Shown here: positions 1 through 7,910 of the stretch, in pieces
Numbering within the stretch: the stretch's first letter is position 1
How the letters are laid out: the number at the start of each line of letters is the position of its first letter
Assembly (NCBI RefSeq): GCF_001556105.1
Contig: NZ_LSIF01000085.1
Span: 1 to 11,901, forward strand
Reading direction: 5' to 3'
Source of the DNA: Pseudoxanthomonas mexicana
Lineage (GTDB): Bacteria > Pseudomonadota > Gammaproteobacteria > Xanthomonadales > Xanthomonadaceae
DNA length: 11,901 nucleotides
Made by a program: the position numbers and the translations under genes
The notes under the pieces: model-generated
The model's database searches: none
Seen by the model: only the letters and a program-made list of their open reading frames with translations
What the model was told of the DNA's origin: nothing

Positions 1-1
1 G

Positions 2-1135
2 TTCTGGAACCGGAAGTACGAACCCGCCACGCAGCCGCGCGACGCCGCCATCAAGCAGGCGCTGCGCGACCAGGGGCTCCGCGTGGAGAGTTTCAACGGC
101 AGCCTGTTGATCGAGCCGTGGGATATCGCCACGCAACAAGGCCAGCCCTACAAGGTGTTCACGCCGTTCTGGCGTACGGCGTTGACGAAGTGGCGGGTGC
201 CGTCGCCGTGGGATGCGCCGTCACGGCTGCCTGCGGTGGATGCCTCCCTCGGAGGCGAGGCGCTCGAAACACTGTCGTTGCAACCGCGCCTCGGTTGGGA
301 TGCCGGTTTCTGGAACGCGTGGACGCCCGGCGAGGCGGGCGCTCGGGAGGCGCTGGAGATCTTCGTCGATGGCGCGCTCAACGGCTATCGCATCGGTCGC
401 GATCGCCCCGACCGCGCCGGCACCTCGCGCCTGTCACCACACCTGCATTTCGGCGAGGTCGCGCCTTGGCGCATCACCGCCGAACTCGAGCGCGTACGCA
501 CCGCTGCCAACAGTGCCGACATGGACGGCTACATCCGCGAACTCGGCTGGCGCGAGTTCGCCTACCACCTGCTGCACCATTTTCCGCAGACCACCACGCA
601 GAACCTCAATCCGCGTTTCGAGCATTTCGACTGGGCGAAGGTCGATGCCGTCGACCTCGCCGCGTGGCAGCGCGGTCGCACCGGTGTGCCGATCATCGAC
701 GCCGGCCTGCGCGAGTTGTGGACGACCGGTTACGTGCACAACCGCGTGCGCATGATCGTGGCCAGTTACCTGACCAAGCACCTGCGCTACCACTGGTCGC
801 ACGGAGCACGTTGGTTCTGGGACACGCTGGTGGACGCCGATTTGGCGAACAACACACTCGGCTGGCAATGGGTGGCCGGCACGGGCGCCGACGCCGCGCC
901 TTATTTCCGCGTGTTCAATCCGGTGACGCAGGCGGAGAAGTTCGACCCGAAAGGCATCTATATCGCGCGCTGGGTGCCGGAACTGGCGAACGTCCCGGTG
1001 CCGCTGCGCTTCGCGCCGTGGCAGAAGCCCGATCTCCTGGCGAAGCTGGCACCGGACTATCCGCGCCATCCCATCGTCGATCTGGCCACGGGCCGTGATG
1101 GCGCGCTGGCGGCCTACCGCAAGACCGGCGACTGA
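2..1135 (+). CDS. phrB: Deoxyribodipyrimidine photolyase, class I (5' end outside window)
   Basis: This is a light-driven DNA repair flavoprotein that splits cyclobutane pyrimidine dimers using FADH-. The frame is open from base 2 with no start in view, so about 377 residues are present and most of the N-terminal antenna domain is missing. Reading in from the edge gives FWNRKYEPATQPRD, typical of the end of the antenna Rossmann fold. The catalytic FAD domain is complete. It shows GTSRLSPHLHFGEVAPW, the helix ELGWREFAYHLLHHFP, the block RTGVPIIDAGLRELWTTGYVHNR, and NNTLGWQW followed by GTGADAAPYFRVFNP. The three tryptophans expected to form the electron-transfer chain are at 632-634 (HFDW), 794-796 (RYHW) and 863-865 (LGWQW). 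A GTG at 83 lies inside the domain and is not a believable start. CPD photolyase is more likely than cryptochrome, but the missing N terminus leaves the antenna cofactor undetermined. The next gene begins 59 bp downstream. Confidence 0.95.
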   Translation, partial: FWNRKYEPATQPRDAAIKQALRDQGLRVESFNGSLLIEPWDIATQQGQPYKVFTPFWRTALTKWRVPSPWDAPSRLPAVDASLGGEALETLSLQPRLGWDAGFWNAWTPGEAGAREALEIFVDGALNGYRIGRDRPDRAGTSRLSPHLHFGEVAPWRITAELERVRTAANSADMDGYIRELGWREFAYHLLHHFPQTTTQNLNPRFEHFDWAKVDAVDLAAWQRGRTGVPIIDAGLRELWTTGYVHNRVRMIVASYLTKHLRYHWSHGARWFWDTLVDADLANNTLGWQWVAGTGADAAPYFRVFNPVTQAEKFDPKGIYIARWVPELANVPVPLRFAPWQKPDLLAKLAPDYPRHPIVDLATGRDGALAAYRKTGD

Positions 1136-1141
1136 GCCGCG

Positions 1142-1171
1142 TTGACGCCTTTCGCCGCCGCGTGCTTCACT
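1142..1171 (+). promoter_or_regulatory. Candidate sigma-70 promoter for the WS/DGAT gene
   Basis: A TTGACG -35-like hexamer at 1142-1147 is followed after 18 bp by TTCACT at 1166-1171. A TGC directly before it gives an extended -10 (TGnTTCACT). It lies in the short gap after the photolyase stop, and transcription would begin about 10-15 bases before the ribosome binding site. This is pattern matching only; cotranscription from the photolyase gene is equally possible. Confidence 0.35.
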
Positions 1172-1194
1172 CGGCGCGGGAGAGGAGGGCAAGC

Positions 1195-2655
1195 ATGGCC
1201 ACGAAAAAGGCGCCGGCAAAGCCGCGTCGCGAGTCGATGTCGCGGGTGGATACGGCCTGGTTGCGGATGTGTCGTCCGACCAATCCGATGATGATCACCG
1301 GCGTGCTGATGTTCGACGAGCCGATGACGCTCGACACGCTGAAACGGGTCATCAAGAAACGCTTCCTCGCCTATCCGCGCTTCCTTCAGAAGGCCGTCGA
1401 TACGCCGGCGGGAGCCTCGTGGGTCACCGATCCGGACTTCGACCTCGACTGGCACGTGCGGCTGTCCGCCCTGCCGGGCCGGCATGATCCGAAGTCCGAG
1501 AAGAAGGCGCTGGAACGCTTCACCAGCCAGATGGCGTCCACGCCACTCGACAAGACCAAGCCGCTCTGGCAGTTCCACCTGATCGAACGTTACGGCACCG
1601 GCTCGGCGCTGGTCGCGCGCATCCACCACAGCTACGCCGACGGCATCGCGCTGGTGCAGGTGCTGTTGTCGCTGACCGATACCAGCCGCAAGCCCGACGC
1701 CGGCAAGGACCTGCGCTCGGCCTGGCTGAAGAAGGACGGCGCGGAGGTCGTGCGTCGCGTCGGCGCCATCGACCGTTACGTACAGATCGGCGGCAAGGTG
1801 CTCGGCAAGGGCATGGAGATGATGCAGGACCCCACGCTGGCGACGATGCTGGCGAAGGAGGGCGGCGAGATCGGTCGCGAACTGCTGCATGCGCTGTCGC
1901 TGTCGGACGATCCGCCGACCCTGCTGCGCGGCAAGCTCGGTGTCAGCAAGCGGGTCGCCTGGGCAGAGCCGCTGGACCTGGAAGAAGTGAAGGCCGTCGG
2001 CCGCGCCTGCGACTGCACCGTCAACGACGTGCTGATGGCCGCAGCCGCCGGTGCCCTGCGCGGCTACATGATCGAACGCGGCGAACAGCTCGACGGCGTC
2101 ACCCTGCGCGCCACCGTGCCGGTGAACCTCCGTCCGCTGGAGCATGCCAAGAAGCTGGGCAACCACTTCGGCCTGGTCTTTCTTGATCTCCCGGTCGGCG
2201 AAGACAATCCGATTCGCCGTCTTGAGCGCGTTGCAGGGTGCATGCGAGACCTCAAGAATTCACGTCAAGCCATTGTTGCATTTGGGCTTCTTGCGGCACT
2301 TGGTATGGCGCCTTCGGCCATCCAGAGCGTCGCGCTCGAGCTGTTCTCGCGCAAGGCGACAGCGGTGGCCACCAACGTCCCAGGCCCTCAGCAGCCTCTG
2401 TACATGGGCGGCTCGCGTCTGCGGGACATGATGTTCTGGGTGCCACAGACAGGCTCGATCGGGATCGGTGTGTCGATCCTCAGTTACAACGGCCGCGTGC
2501 ACTTCGGCCTCATTGCGGACGCCAAGCTGGTTCCCGATCCGGATGCCGTGATCCGCCGCTTCGGCCCCGAGTTCGACAAGCTGCTGTACCTGTCGCTAAT
2601 GGGGAACTGGGAGCAGACGTTGGATGCGCCCGCTGCCAGCGCGCTGTTGTCCTGA
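1195..2655 (+). CDS. Wax ester synthase / diacylglycerol O-acyltransferase (WS/DGAT family)
   Basis: This bacterial acyltransferase joins acyl-CoA to long-chain alcohols or diacylglycerol, making wax esters or triacylglycerol at the cytoplasmic membrane or lipid droplet surface. The 486-residue length fits the family. The catalytic HHxxxDG motif is HHSYADG at residues 144-150, with His145 the presumed base. The second family motif CTVNDVLMA surrounds Asn277. Late conserved blocks are LGNHFGLVFLDLP, KATAVATNVPGPQQPLY and FWVPQTGSIGIGVSILSYNG. I chose the ATG at 1195 because GGAGAGGAGGG stands just upstream and the lysine-rich MATKKAPAKPRRE lead is typical; an upstream in-frame start at 1162 lacks such a site. 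Codons at residues 329-373 are unusually A/T-rich at the third position, although the protein there looks normal for the family. Substrate preference (alcohol or diacylglycerol) cannot be read from the sequence. Confidence 0.93.
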   Translation: MATKKAPAKPRRESMSRVDTAWLRMCRPTNPMMITGVLMFDEPMTLDTLKRVIKKRFLAYPRFLQKAVDTPAGASWVTDPDFDLDWHVRLSALPGRHDPKSEKKALERFTSQMASTPLDKTKPLWQFHLIERYGTGSALVARIHHSYADGIALVQVLLSLTDTSRKPDAGKDLRSAWLKKDGAEVVRRVGAIDRYVQIGGKVLGKGMEMMQDPTLATMLAKEGGEIGRELLHALSLSDDPPTLLRGKLGVSKRVAWAEPLDLEEVKAVGRACDCTVNDVLMAAAAGALRGYMIERGEQLDGVTLRATVPVNLRPLEHAKKLGNHFGLVFLDLPVGEDNPIRRLERVAGCMRDLKNSRQAIVAFGLLAALGMAPSAIQSVALELFSRKATAVATNVPGPQQPLYMGGSRLRDMMFWVPQTGSIGIGVSILSYNGRVHFGLIADAKLVPDPDAVIRRFGPEFDKLLYLSLMGNWEQTLDAPAASALLS

Positions 2656-2763
2656 TCCTCGCCGCCACCTGAATGAACAGGGCTCAAATCGCATGAAGTG
2701 AACATTCCGGTGGGTAGGCTTGCCCCCGTTCCGCGTCACCCCGCAGGCCACACAGGAGGATTC

Positions 2764-3438
2764 ATGAATACGATGCTGAAGACCGGCGCCCTTGCGGCCC
2801 TTACCGTCACGATGCTGGGCGGTTGCGCCAGCTATACCGGCCAGACCAACGACCCCAATGATCCCAACCGCACCCAGCGCGGCGCGCTGATCGGTGCCGG
2901 CATCGGCGCGGTCGCCGGCCTGCTCAGTGGCGGTGACGCCACCGAACGCCGCCAGCGTGCGCTGGTCGGTGCTGGTGTCGGCGGACTCGCCGGCGGCTCC
3001 ATCGGTGCCTACCAGGACCGCCAGGAAGCCGAGCTGCGCCGCCAGACCGCCGGCACCGGCATCGACGTCAGCCGCGACGGTGATGTCATCAAGCTCAACC
3101 TGCCGGATGGCGTGACCTTCGATTTCGGCAAGGCCGACCTGAAGTCGCAGTTCTACCCGGCGCTCAACAACGTCGCGGCCACGCTGCGCGAGTACAACCA
3201 GACCATCGTGGAAGTCAGCGGCCATACCGACAGCATCGGCACCGATGCCGTGAACCAGCGGCTCTCCGAACAGCGTGCCGCGTCGGTCGGCAACTACCTG
3301 ATCGGCCAGGGCCTGCAGCGCGAGCGCTTCGAGATCGTCGGCATGGGCAAGCGTTACCCCATCGCCAGCAACGACACGGATTCGGGTCGTGCGGCCAACC
3401 GCCGTGTCGAGGTCCGCGTGCTGCCGGTGCGTTCGTAA
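2764..3438 (+). CDS. OmpA-family outer membrane lipoprotein, YiaD-like
   Basis: This 224-residue envelope lipoprotein is predicted to sit in the outer membrane and hold peptidoglycan non-covalently. The signal sequence MNTMLKTGALAALTVTMLGGC ends in a lipobox (LGGC, Cys21), and Ala22 at position +2 fits outer-membrane sorting. Residues about 40-80 form two glycine-zipper segments, GALIGAGIGAVAGLLSGG and ALVGAGVGGLAGGSIGAY. The OmpA C-terminal domain starts near residue 117 (VTFDFGKADL). It carries SGHTDSIGTDAVNQRLSEQR, in which Asp156 and Arg171 align with the diaminopimelate-binding Asp/Arg pair of OmpA domains, and ends with GRAANRRVEVRVLP. A perfect AGGAGGA at 2755-2761 fixes the ATG at 2764; an in-frame GTG at 2698 would bury the signal peptide. 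It is flanked by a 108-bp upstream gap and a strong downstream terminator, so it is probably monocistronic. Confidence 0.93.
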   Translation: MNTMLKTGALAALTVTMLGGCASYTGQTNDPNDPNRTQRGALIGAGIGAVAGLLSGGDATERRQRALVGAGVGGLAGGSIGAYQDRQEAELRRQTAGTGIDVSRDGDVIKLNLPDGVTFDFGKADLKSQFYPALNNVAATLREYNQTIVEVSGHTDSIGTDAVNQRLSEQRAASVGNYLIGQGLQRERFEIVGMGKRYPIASNDTDSGRAANRRVEVRVLPVRS

Positions 3439-3462
3439 CCGGCATCGCGTCCATGCAGTGAA

Positions 3463-3495
3463 AGAACGGGTCGCGAAAGCGGCCCGTTCTGTTTG
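3463..3495 (+). terminator. Rho-independent terminator after the OmpA-like lipoprotein gene
   Basis: A 12-bp stem (3463-3474 with 3479-3490, AGAACGGGTCGC against GCGGCCCGTTCT, one G-T pair) closes a GAAA tetraloop and is followed by GTTT. It starts 24 bp after the stop codon. The stable tetraloop and long stem make it the clearest terminator in the window, although its U-tract is short. Confidence 0.8.
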
Positions 3496-3547
3496 GGCCT
3501 GTCAACCCGTTTCCCCGGGCGCCATCCGTTGCGACAATCGATGTCCC

Positions 3548-3567
3548 ACCCGGTCCATCGGGTTTTT
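3548..3567 (+). terminator. Small hairpin plus T5 just before tex (possible second terminator or leader attenuator)
   Basis: ACCCG (3548-3552) pairs with CGGGT (3559-3563) across a 6-base loop and runs into five Ts (3563-3567), ending 14 bases before the tex start. The stem is only 5 bp, so it would be a weak terminator. It could be a backup for the hairpin at 3463-3490 or sit in the tex leader, or it may be chance. Confidence 0.25.
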
Positions 3568-3581
3568 CCAGTACGGACGCA

Positions 3582-5945
3582 ATGCAAGACCGCAATCCCC
3601 AGATCGCCCAGCACATCGCCGCCACCATCGCCGCCGAGATCGGCGCGCAGACCGCACAGGCGAAAGCCGCCATCGCGTTGCTCGATGAAGGATCCACCGT
3701 GCCCTTCATCGCCCGCTACCGCAAGGAAGTCACCGGCGGGCTGGACGACACCCAGTTGCGCAACCTCGAAACGCGCCTGACCTACCTGCGCGAACTGGAA
3801 GACCGCCGCGTCGCCGTGCTCGCCAGCATCGAAGAGCAGGGCAAGCTCACCGACGAACTGCGCGCCGACATCGAAGCCGCCGACAGCAAGGCGCGCCTGG
3901 AAGACCTGTACCTGCCGTACAAGCAAAAGCGCCGCACGCGCGCGCAGATCGCGCGCGAGGCCGGACTGGAGCCGCTCGCCGACGGCCTGCTCGCCGATCC
4001 CACCCAGGTGCCGGAAGCTGCGGCCGCCGCCTACATCGATGCCGAGAAGGGCGTTGCCGACGCGAAGGCCGCGCTCGACGGCGCCCGCGCCATCCTGATG
4101 GAGCGCTGGGGCGAGAACGCCGCGCTGGTCGGCGAGCTCCGTGGCTGGATGACCGACGTTGGCGTGATCCGCGCGAAGGTGGCCACCGGCAAGGAGAACG
4201 AAGGCGCGAAGTACCGCGACTATTTCGACCACGCCGAATCGCTGGCGAGGATTCCGTCGCACCGGCTGCTGGCATTGTTCCGCGCGCGTCGCGAAGAGAT
4301 CCTGCTGCTCGACCTCGATCCCGGCATGGAGGCCGAGGCCGGCCATCAGCAGGCCGAAGGTCGCGTCGCGGTGCACGCGGGTGTGTCCGCGCAGGGCCGC
4401 GCCGCGGACAAGTGGCTGCTGGATGCCTGCCGCCTGACCTGGAAGGCGAAGCTGCACATGCACTTGCTGCTCGACCTGTTCAACCAGGCGCGCGAGAAGG
4501 CCGAAGCCGAGGCCATCACCGTGTTCGGCGACAACCTCAAGGACCTGCTGCTGGCCGCGCCCGCGGGACCCAAGGCCGTGCTCGGCCTCGACCCCGGCCT
4601 GCGCACCGGCGTGAAGGTCGCCGTGGTGGACCGCACCGGCAAGCTGGTCGATACCGCGACGATCTATCCGCACGAACCCAAGCGCCAGTGGGACCAGTCG
4701 CTGCATGTGTTGCGCGCGCTGTGCACGAAGCACCAGGTCGACCTGATCGCGATCGGCAACGGCACCGCCAGCCGCGAGACCGACAAGCTGGCCGGCGACC
4801 TGATCAAGCAGGCGTCCGAGTTGAAGATGGACAAGATCGTGGTCAGCGAAGCCGGCGCGTCGGTGTACTCGGCGTCCGAGTTCGCGGCGAAGGAGTTCCC
4901 GGACCTCGACGTCAGCATCCGGGGCGCGGTGTCCATCGCGCGCCGCCTGCAGGATCCGCTGGCGGAGCTGGTCAAGATCGAGCCGAAGGCGATCGGCGTG
5001 GGACAGTACCAGCACGACGTCGACCAGTTCCGCCTGGCGCGTGCGCTGGACGCGCGCGTCGAGGATTGCGTCAACGCGGTCGGTGTCGACGTCAATACCG
5101 CCTCGGCCGCGCTGCTGACACGGGTGTCGGGGCTTTCGTCGACCGTGGCCGAGAACATCGTGCGCTTCCGCGACGAGCACGGCGCGTTCCGCAGCCGCAA
5201 GGCGCTGCTGGAGGTGCCACGCCTGGGCGAGAAGACCTTCGAGCAATGCGCCGGCTTCCTGCGCATCGCCGACGGCGACCAGCCGCTGGACGCCTCGTCC
5301 GTGCACCCGGAAGCCTATCCGGTGGTCGAACGCATCCTCGCCGGCAGCGGCCGGCAGGTGAAGCAGATCGTCGGCGACCTCGTGTTCCTGCGCGCGGTGA
5401 AGGCCGAGCAGTTCACCGACGAGAAGTTCGGCGTGCCGACCATCCGCGACATCCTCAAGGAACTGGAAAAGCCCGGCCGCGATCCGCGCCCCGAGTTCAA
5501 GGCCGCGCGCTTCGCCGACGGCGTGGAGGACATCAAGGACCTGCGCGAAGGCATGATCCTGGAAGGCGTGGTCAGCAACGTCGCCGCGTTCGGTGCCTTC
5601 GTCGACATCGGCGTGCACCAGGACGGCCTGATCCACATCTCCGCGCTGGCCGACCGCTACGTGAAGGATCCGCGCGAGGTGGTCAAGGCCGGCGACATCG
5701 TCAAGGTGAAGGTGCTGGAGGTCGACGTGGCCCGCAAGCGCATCGCGCTGACGCGCCGCCTCGACGACACGCCCGCGCCACAGGCGCCGCGCGAGGCCCG
5801 CAACAACGATCAACGTCCGCCGCGTGGCCCGGATCGCGGCAACCCGCGTGACCAGCGGCGTGGTCCGTCGCCTGCGAAGGCTGCCGTTGCGCCGGCGGAC
5901 AACGCGCTGGCCGCGGCATTCGCCCGCGCCCGCGACAAGCCCTGA
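3582..5945 (+). CDS. tex: Tex family S1 RNA-binding transcription accessory protein
   Basis: Tex is a conserved cytoplasmic nucleic-acid-binding protein related to eukaryotic Spt6, linked to transcription and toxin gene expression in other bacteria. At 787 residues it matches the usual length. In order: the helical Tex N-terminal region (with [20 protein letters not shown] near residues 43-62 and [20 protein letters not shown] near 107-126); the YqgF/RNase H-like domain from about residue 333 ([18 protein letters not shown]); the signature [20 protein letters not shown]; tandem helix-hairpin-helix motifs at about 504-562; and an S1 domain at about 654-728 ([26 protein letters not shown]). The last 59 residues are a charged, Pro/Arg-rich tail that looks disordered. 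The start ATG has only a weak ribosome site, but the N terminus ([20 protein letters not shown]) fits the family. No confident promoter was found upstream. Confidence 0.97.
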   Translation: MQDRNPQIAQHIAATIAAEIGAQTAQAKAAIALLDEGSTVPFIARYRKEVTGGLDDTQLRNLETRLTYLRELEDRRVAVLASIEEQGKLTDELRADIEAADSKARLEDLYLPYKQKRRTRAQIAREAGLEPLADGLLADPTQVPEAAAAAYIDAEKGVADAKAALDGARAILMERWGENAALVGELRGWMTDVGVIRAKVATGKENEGAKYRDYFDHAESLARIPSHRLLALFRARREEILLLDLDPGMEAEAGHQQAEGRVAVHAGVSAQGRAADKWLLDACRLTWKAKLHMHLLLDLFNQAREKAEAEAITVFGDNLKDLLLAAPAGPKAVLGLDPGLRTGVKVAVVDRTGKLVDTATIYPHEPKRQWDQSLHVLRALCTKHQVDLIAIGNGTASRETDKLAGDLIKQASELKMDKIVVSEAGASVYSASEFAAKEFPDLDVSIRGAVSIARRLQDPLAELVKIEPKAIGVGQYQHDVDQFRLARALDARVEDCVNAVGVDVNTASAALLTRVSGLSSTVAENIVRFRDEHGAFRSRKALLEVPRLGEKTFEQCAGFLRIADGDQPLDASSVHPEAYPVVERILAGSGRQVKQIVGDLVFLRAVKAEQFTDEKFGVPTIRDILKELEKPGRDPRPEFKAARFADGVEDIKDLREGMILEGVVSNVAAFGAFVDIGVHQDGLIHISALADRYVKDPREVVKAGDIVKVKVLEVDVARKRIALTRRLDDTPAPQAPREARNNDQRPPRGPDRGNPRDQRRGPSPAKAAVAPADNALAAAFARARDKP

Positions 5946-5952
5946 GGCCAGC

Positions 5953-5983
5953 ACGGGACATCGGCAGCCGCCGATGTCCCGTT
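5953..5983. terminator. Bidirectional hairpin between convergent tex and the TGA-split gene
   Basis: A perfect 13-bp inverted repeat (5953-5965 with 5970-5982) surrounds the loop AGCC. It fills most of the 43-bp gap between the tex stop and the stop of the minus-strand gene, the usual place for a shared terminator. Neither side has a real T-tract (TTCCCC on the plus side), so function as an intrinsic terminator is inferred from position and stem strength. Confidence 0.65.
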
Positions 5984-5988
5984 CCCCA

Positions 5989-6834
5989 TCAGCGTTTCTT
6001 GCCCGTCTTCTGCGCTGCAGCGTGCTTCGGCACGGAAGCCAGCAGCTCCGCCGATGCGACCATCGATTCCAGTGCGCGTTTCACGCCAGCACCAACGCCT
6101 TCCTGCAACACCTTTTCGATCTGCTCGCCTTCCAGCTTGCGCACCGACTTTTCGTCGGGCGAGGGGAAGGCTTCGCGCAGCGCCACCAGCGCGCTGCCAA
6201 TCGCGATGTCGAAGAGCTGGGTGCCGTCCAGCCATTCCACGCCATCGAACTTCTCGTGCAGCGGACCCGGTTCCGGCCACCACGGATCGATGTCGGGGAT
6301 CAGCGGCGGCAGCCGTTCGTACAGCAGGTCCAATGCCAGCCGTACGCCCTGGCAGCGCCCGGCGAAGCGGCCGAGCACGTCACGCGCATGCTGGCCGATC
6401 AGACGGATCGAACCCAGATCGAGCTTGGCCAGCGGGATGTCGGTCGTCGTCAGCACCGCTTCCATCACGCGCTCGTCCCACAACAGCGTCCAGTACAGGC
6501 GCGAGTTCATGCAGCGGATGCGCTCGGGCCGCGACAGCCACACGGCGAGGTTGCGGTAGTAGGACTTGATCTCTTCGAAGTGGGTCTGGCCGCTCGCCGA
6601 CGACAGGAATCCGTTGCGCCATACATGCCCGGGTGCCAAACCGCTGTCGTTGAACAGTCCAACCAGGTTGACGTTGACGAAGTGGTGCCACGTCGCATCG
6701 GCGACCACGCGGCCGATGCCGGCGCGGTGGCCGTCGTAGGCGCAGATGCCGCCGAAGGTCTGAGAGTGCGTCGGATCCTTGCCGGATCGCGTGCCGCCGA
6801 GCACGCTGTTGGTGGAAATCAGCTCCGGCAGCGG
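5989..6834 (-). pseudogene. C-terminal part of a conserved hypothetical protein, separated by an in-frame TGA
   Basis: This is the downstream portion of a reading frame that continues directly, in the same frame, from the N-terminal part at 6835-7731. It opens with PLPELISTNSVLGGTRSGKD right after the TGA and runs to a normal TGA at 5989-5991. It contains a likely conserved core, GRVVADATWHHFVNVNLVGL, then mostly helical sequence and a basic end (AAAQKTGKKR). The first usable start is a GTG at 6804, with no recognisable ribosome binding site, so independent translation looks unlikely; readthrough or reinitiation would be needed. Codon use and amino-acid make-up remain those of a real gene, with no other stops or frameshifts, so the interruption is recent, a sequencing error, or recoded. 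Function is unknown. Confidence 0.75.
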
Positions 6835-6837
6835 TCA
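6835..6837 (-). other. In-frame TGA splitting a gene of about 580 codons
   Basis: On the minus strand the context is GGC CCG TGA CCG CTG CCG. Both sides are in one frame, with no other stop between 7731 and 5989. TGA is one transition away from CGA (Arg) or TGG (Trp). The following base is C, which is the leakiest UGA context known in bacteria. It is annotated separately because its status (nonsense mutation, readthrough or sequence error) decides whether the two neighbouring entries are one gene. Confidence 0.8.
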
Positions 6838-7731
6838 CGGGCCGCCGTCGATGGCGGCGGGATACTCCGCTCCCAGGGCGCCGCCGAAGTTGAGGTTGGC
6901 ACCGGTTGCGGAGGGTTCGACGCATTCGCCTTCGTGCGGATGATCGGGCATGACCCGGATCACGCCCCGCGGTCCGCACAGCAGCGGATGCGGGTAGGTG
7001 TAGCGGAACAGGCCGTTGCGGCGCGAGTACATGCGCGGCTGGATGGTCTGAGGTACGTCGTCGGACTGGTCCTCGAACGAGGATGCGCCCGGCGGCCGAT
7101 TGGTGTCGTTGCGGCGCGGGCCGCCCATGCTGACTTCATCCTCGCCACCGACGCCGGGCGTGGACTGCCACAGGCGCATGCCGCGTGCACGCGGTACCGC
7201 ATGGCACAGTGCCTTGCCCAGCGCGCCGTGGTCACCGGTGGCGAACACGCCGCCGCCGGCATTCATGAACTGGGTGAGTGCGCGCAGTTCGTTGTCGGAC
7301 AGACGGTCCGACGGATAGCCGGCGCCGCGGCCGCCGTAGCTGGTGTTGAAGCCGAACAGGAACACCGTGTCGTACATGCCAGTGCCGAAGTGCGCAGCAT
7401 TGTCGAACTTGATGGACGGGATGCGCTGGGCGATGCGGCTCTCGCCCGACATCAACCGCGTGCCGGAGACGTTGTCGATGTGCGCCAGCGTGATCTCGAA
7501 GCGCGCGTGACGCCCCGGCATGGCGAGCAGCGAGCGCACGAAAGTGGAGAGGCCGAAGTCGGCTTCCGAGAAGTCCAGCGTACCGTCCGCGACCAGCAGC
7601 AGCTTGACGGTGCAGGGGCGGAGGAAAGGCCAGTAGATCTCGGGGTTCAGGCGCCAGTCGTCGCGGAAACGTTCGCGCAACTCCAGATGGCGCAGGTTCT
7701 CGAGCGTGATAGGTGTATCGATGATGGGCAT
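6835..7731 (-). CDS. Conserved hypothetical protein, N-terminal part with amidotransferase/ThuA-like fold (ends at in-frame TGA)
   Basis: This 298-residue product starts at an ATG preceded by AAGGA (7739-7743), seven bases away. I do not recognise a named family. The pattern VKLLLVADGTLDFSEADFGL near residues 42-61, then YDTVFLFGFNTSYGG and LSDNELRALTQFMNAGGGVF leading to ATGDHGALG, resembles the Rossmann-like core of class I glutamine-amidotransferase/ThuA-type proteins. No clear nucleophile elbow with Cys is visible, so enzyme activity is uncertain. No signal peptide or membrane segment is seen, suggesting a cytoplasmic protein. The frame ends GAEYPAAIDGGP then TGA, and the same frame continues for about 280 codons (5989-6834). 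The intact ancestor was probably a protein of about 580 residues. Its nearest neighbour on the same strand, the SIS-domain gene, ends 179 bp upstream. Confidence 0.75.
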   Translation of the reverse strand: MPIIDTPITLENLRHLELRERFRDDWRLNPEIYWPFLRPCTVKLLLVADGTLDFSEADFGLSTFVRSLLAMPGRHARFEITLAHIDNVSGTRLMSGESRIAQRIPSIKFDNAAHFGTGMYDTVFLFGFNTSYGGRGAGYPSDRLSDNELRALTQFMNAGGGVFATGDHGALGKALCHAVPRARGMRLWQSTPGVGGEDEVSMGGPRRNDTNRPPGASSFEDQSDDVPQTIQPRMYSRRNGLFRYTYPHPLLCGPRGVIRVMPDHPHEGECVEPSATGANLNFGGALGAEYPAAIDGGP

Positions 7732-7871
7732 GATGCTGTCCTTGGCGTTGTGGCTGGGGATCCCTCCTGCATGAAGGACAACGCCCGCACCTCGACACGA
7801 CGGACACGCAACACGACGCGCTGCGCCCTGTTCACGAAAAATCAGGGTTTTCCTACGGCCTTTCGTCTGTC
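7732..7871 (-). promoter_or_regulatory. Leader/promoter region of the TGA-split gene, with an A/T-rich dyad
   Basis: This is the 140-bp non-coding stretch upstream of the ATG at 7731. It contains a conspicuous A/T-rich island (7837-7851, AAAAATCAGGGTTTT on the plus strand) forming an AAAA-N6-TTTT dyad next to CCTACGG, which could be an operator or promoter element. No convincing -35/-10 pair was found. A GGAGGG run (minus strand, near 7762-7767) is too far from the ATG to serve as its ribosome site. Confidence 0.3.
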
Positions 7872-7895
7872 GATGCCGATGGCGTCATCGGCATC
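7872..7895 (-). terminator. Perfect 10-bp hairpin after the SIS-domain gene
   Basis: GATGCCGATG (7872-7881) and CATCGGCATC (7886-7895) form a perfect inverted repeat around a 4-base loop, starting 15 bases beyond the stop of the minus-strand SIS-domain gene. Position and stem suit a terminator, but no T-tract follows on that strand, so it may be a weak terminator or an RNA 3'-end stabiliser. Confidence 0.45.
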
Positions 7896-7910
7896 ACGTG
7901 AGCAAGCGCA

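Noticed and set aside
1162..1194. Upstream start at 1162 for the WS/DGAT gene
   Set aside because: It would translate through the GGAGAGGAGGG ribosome site that serves the ATG at 1195, and the extra 11 residues do not resemble the family N terminus.
2698..2763. GTG start at 2698 for the OmpA-like lipoprotein
   Set aside because: It would place 22 residues before the lipoprotein signal sequence, and the AGGAGGA site fits the ATG at 2764.
3354..5954. 866-codon open frame on the minus strand opposite tex
   Set aside because: It is antisense to a full-length, motif-complete tex gene. Its translation is low-complexity and rich in His, Arg, Gly and Val, as expected for a shadow frame in high-GC DNA.
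6790..6837. Selenocysteine insertion at the in-frame TGA
   Set aside because: GCCGGAGC and GCTC-GG-CGGC just after the TGA can pair, but the loop of about 19 bases and the bulge do not look like a bacterial SECIS element. No selenium genes are in view and the protein has no typical redox motif. Nonsense mutation or readthrough is simpler.
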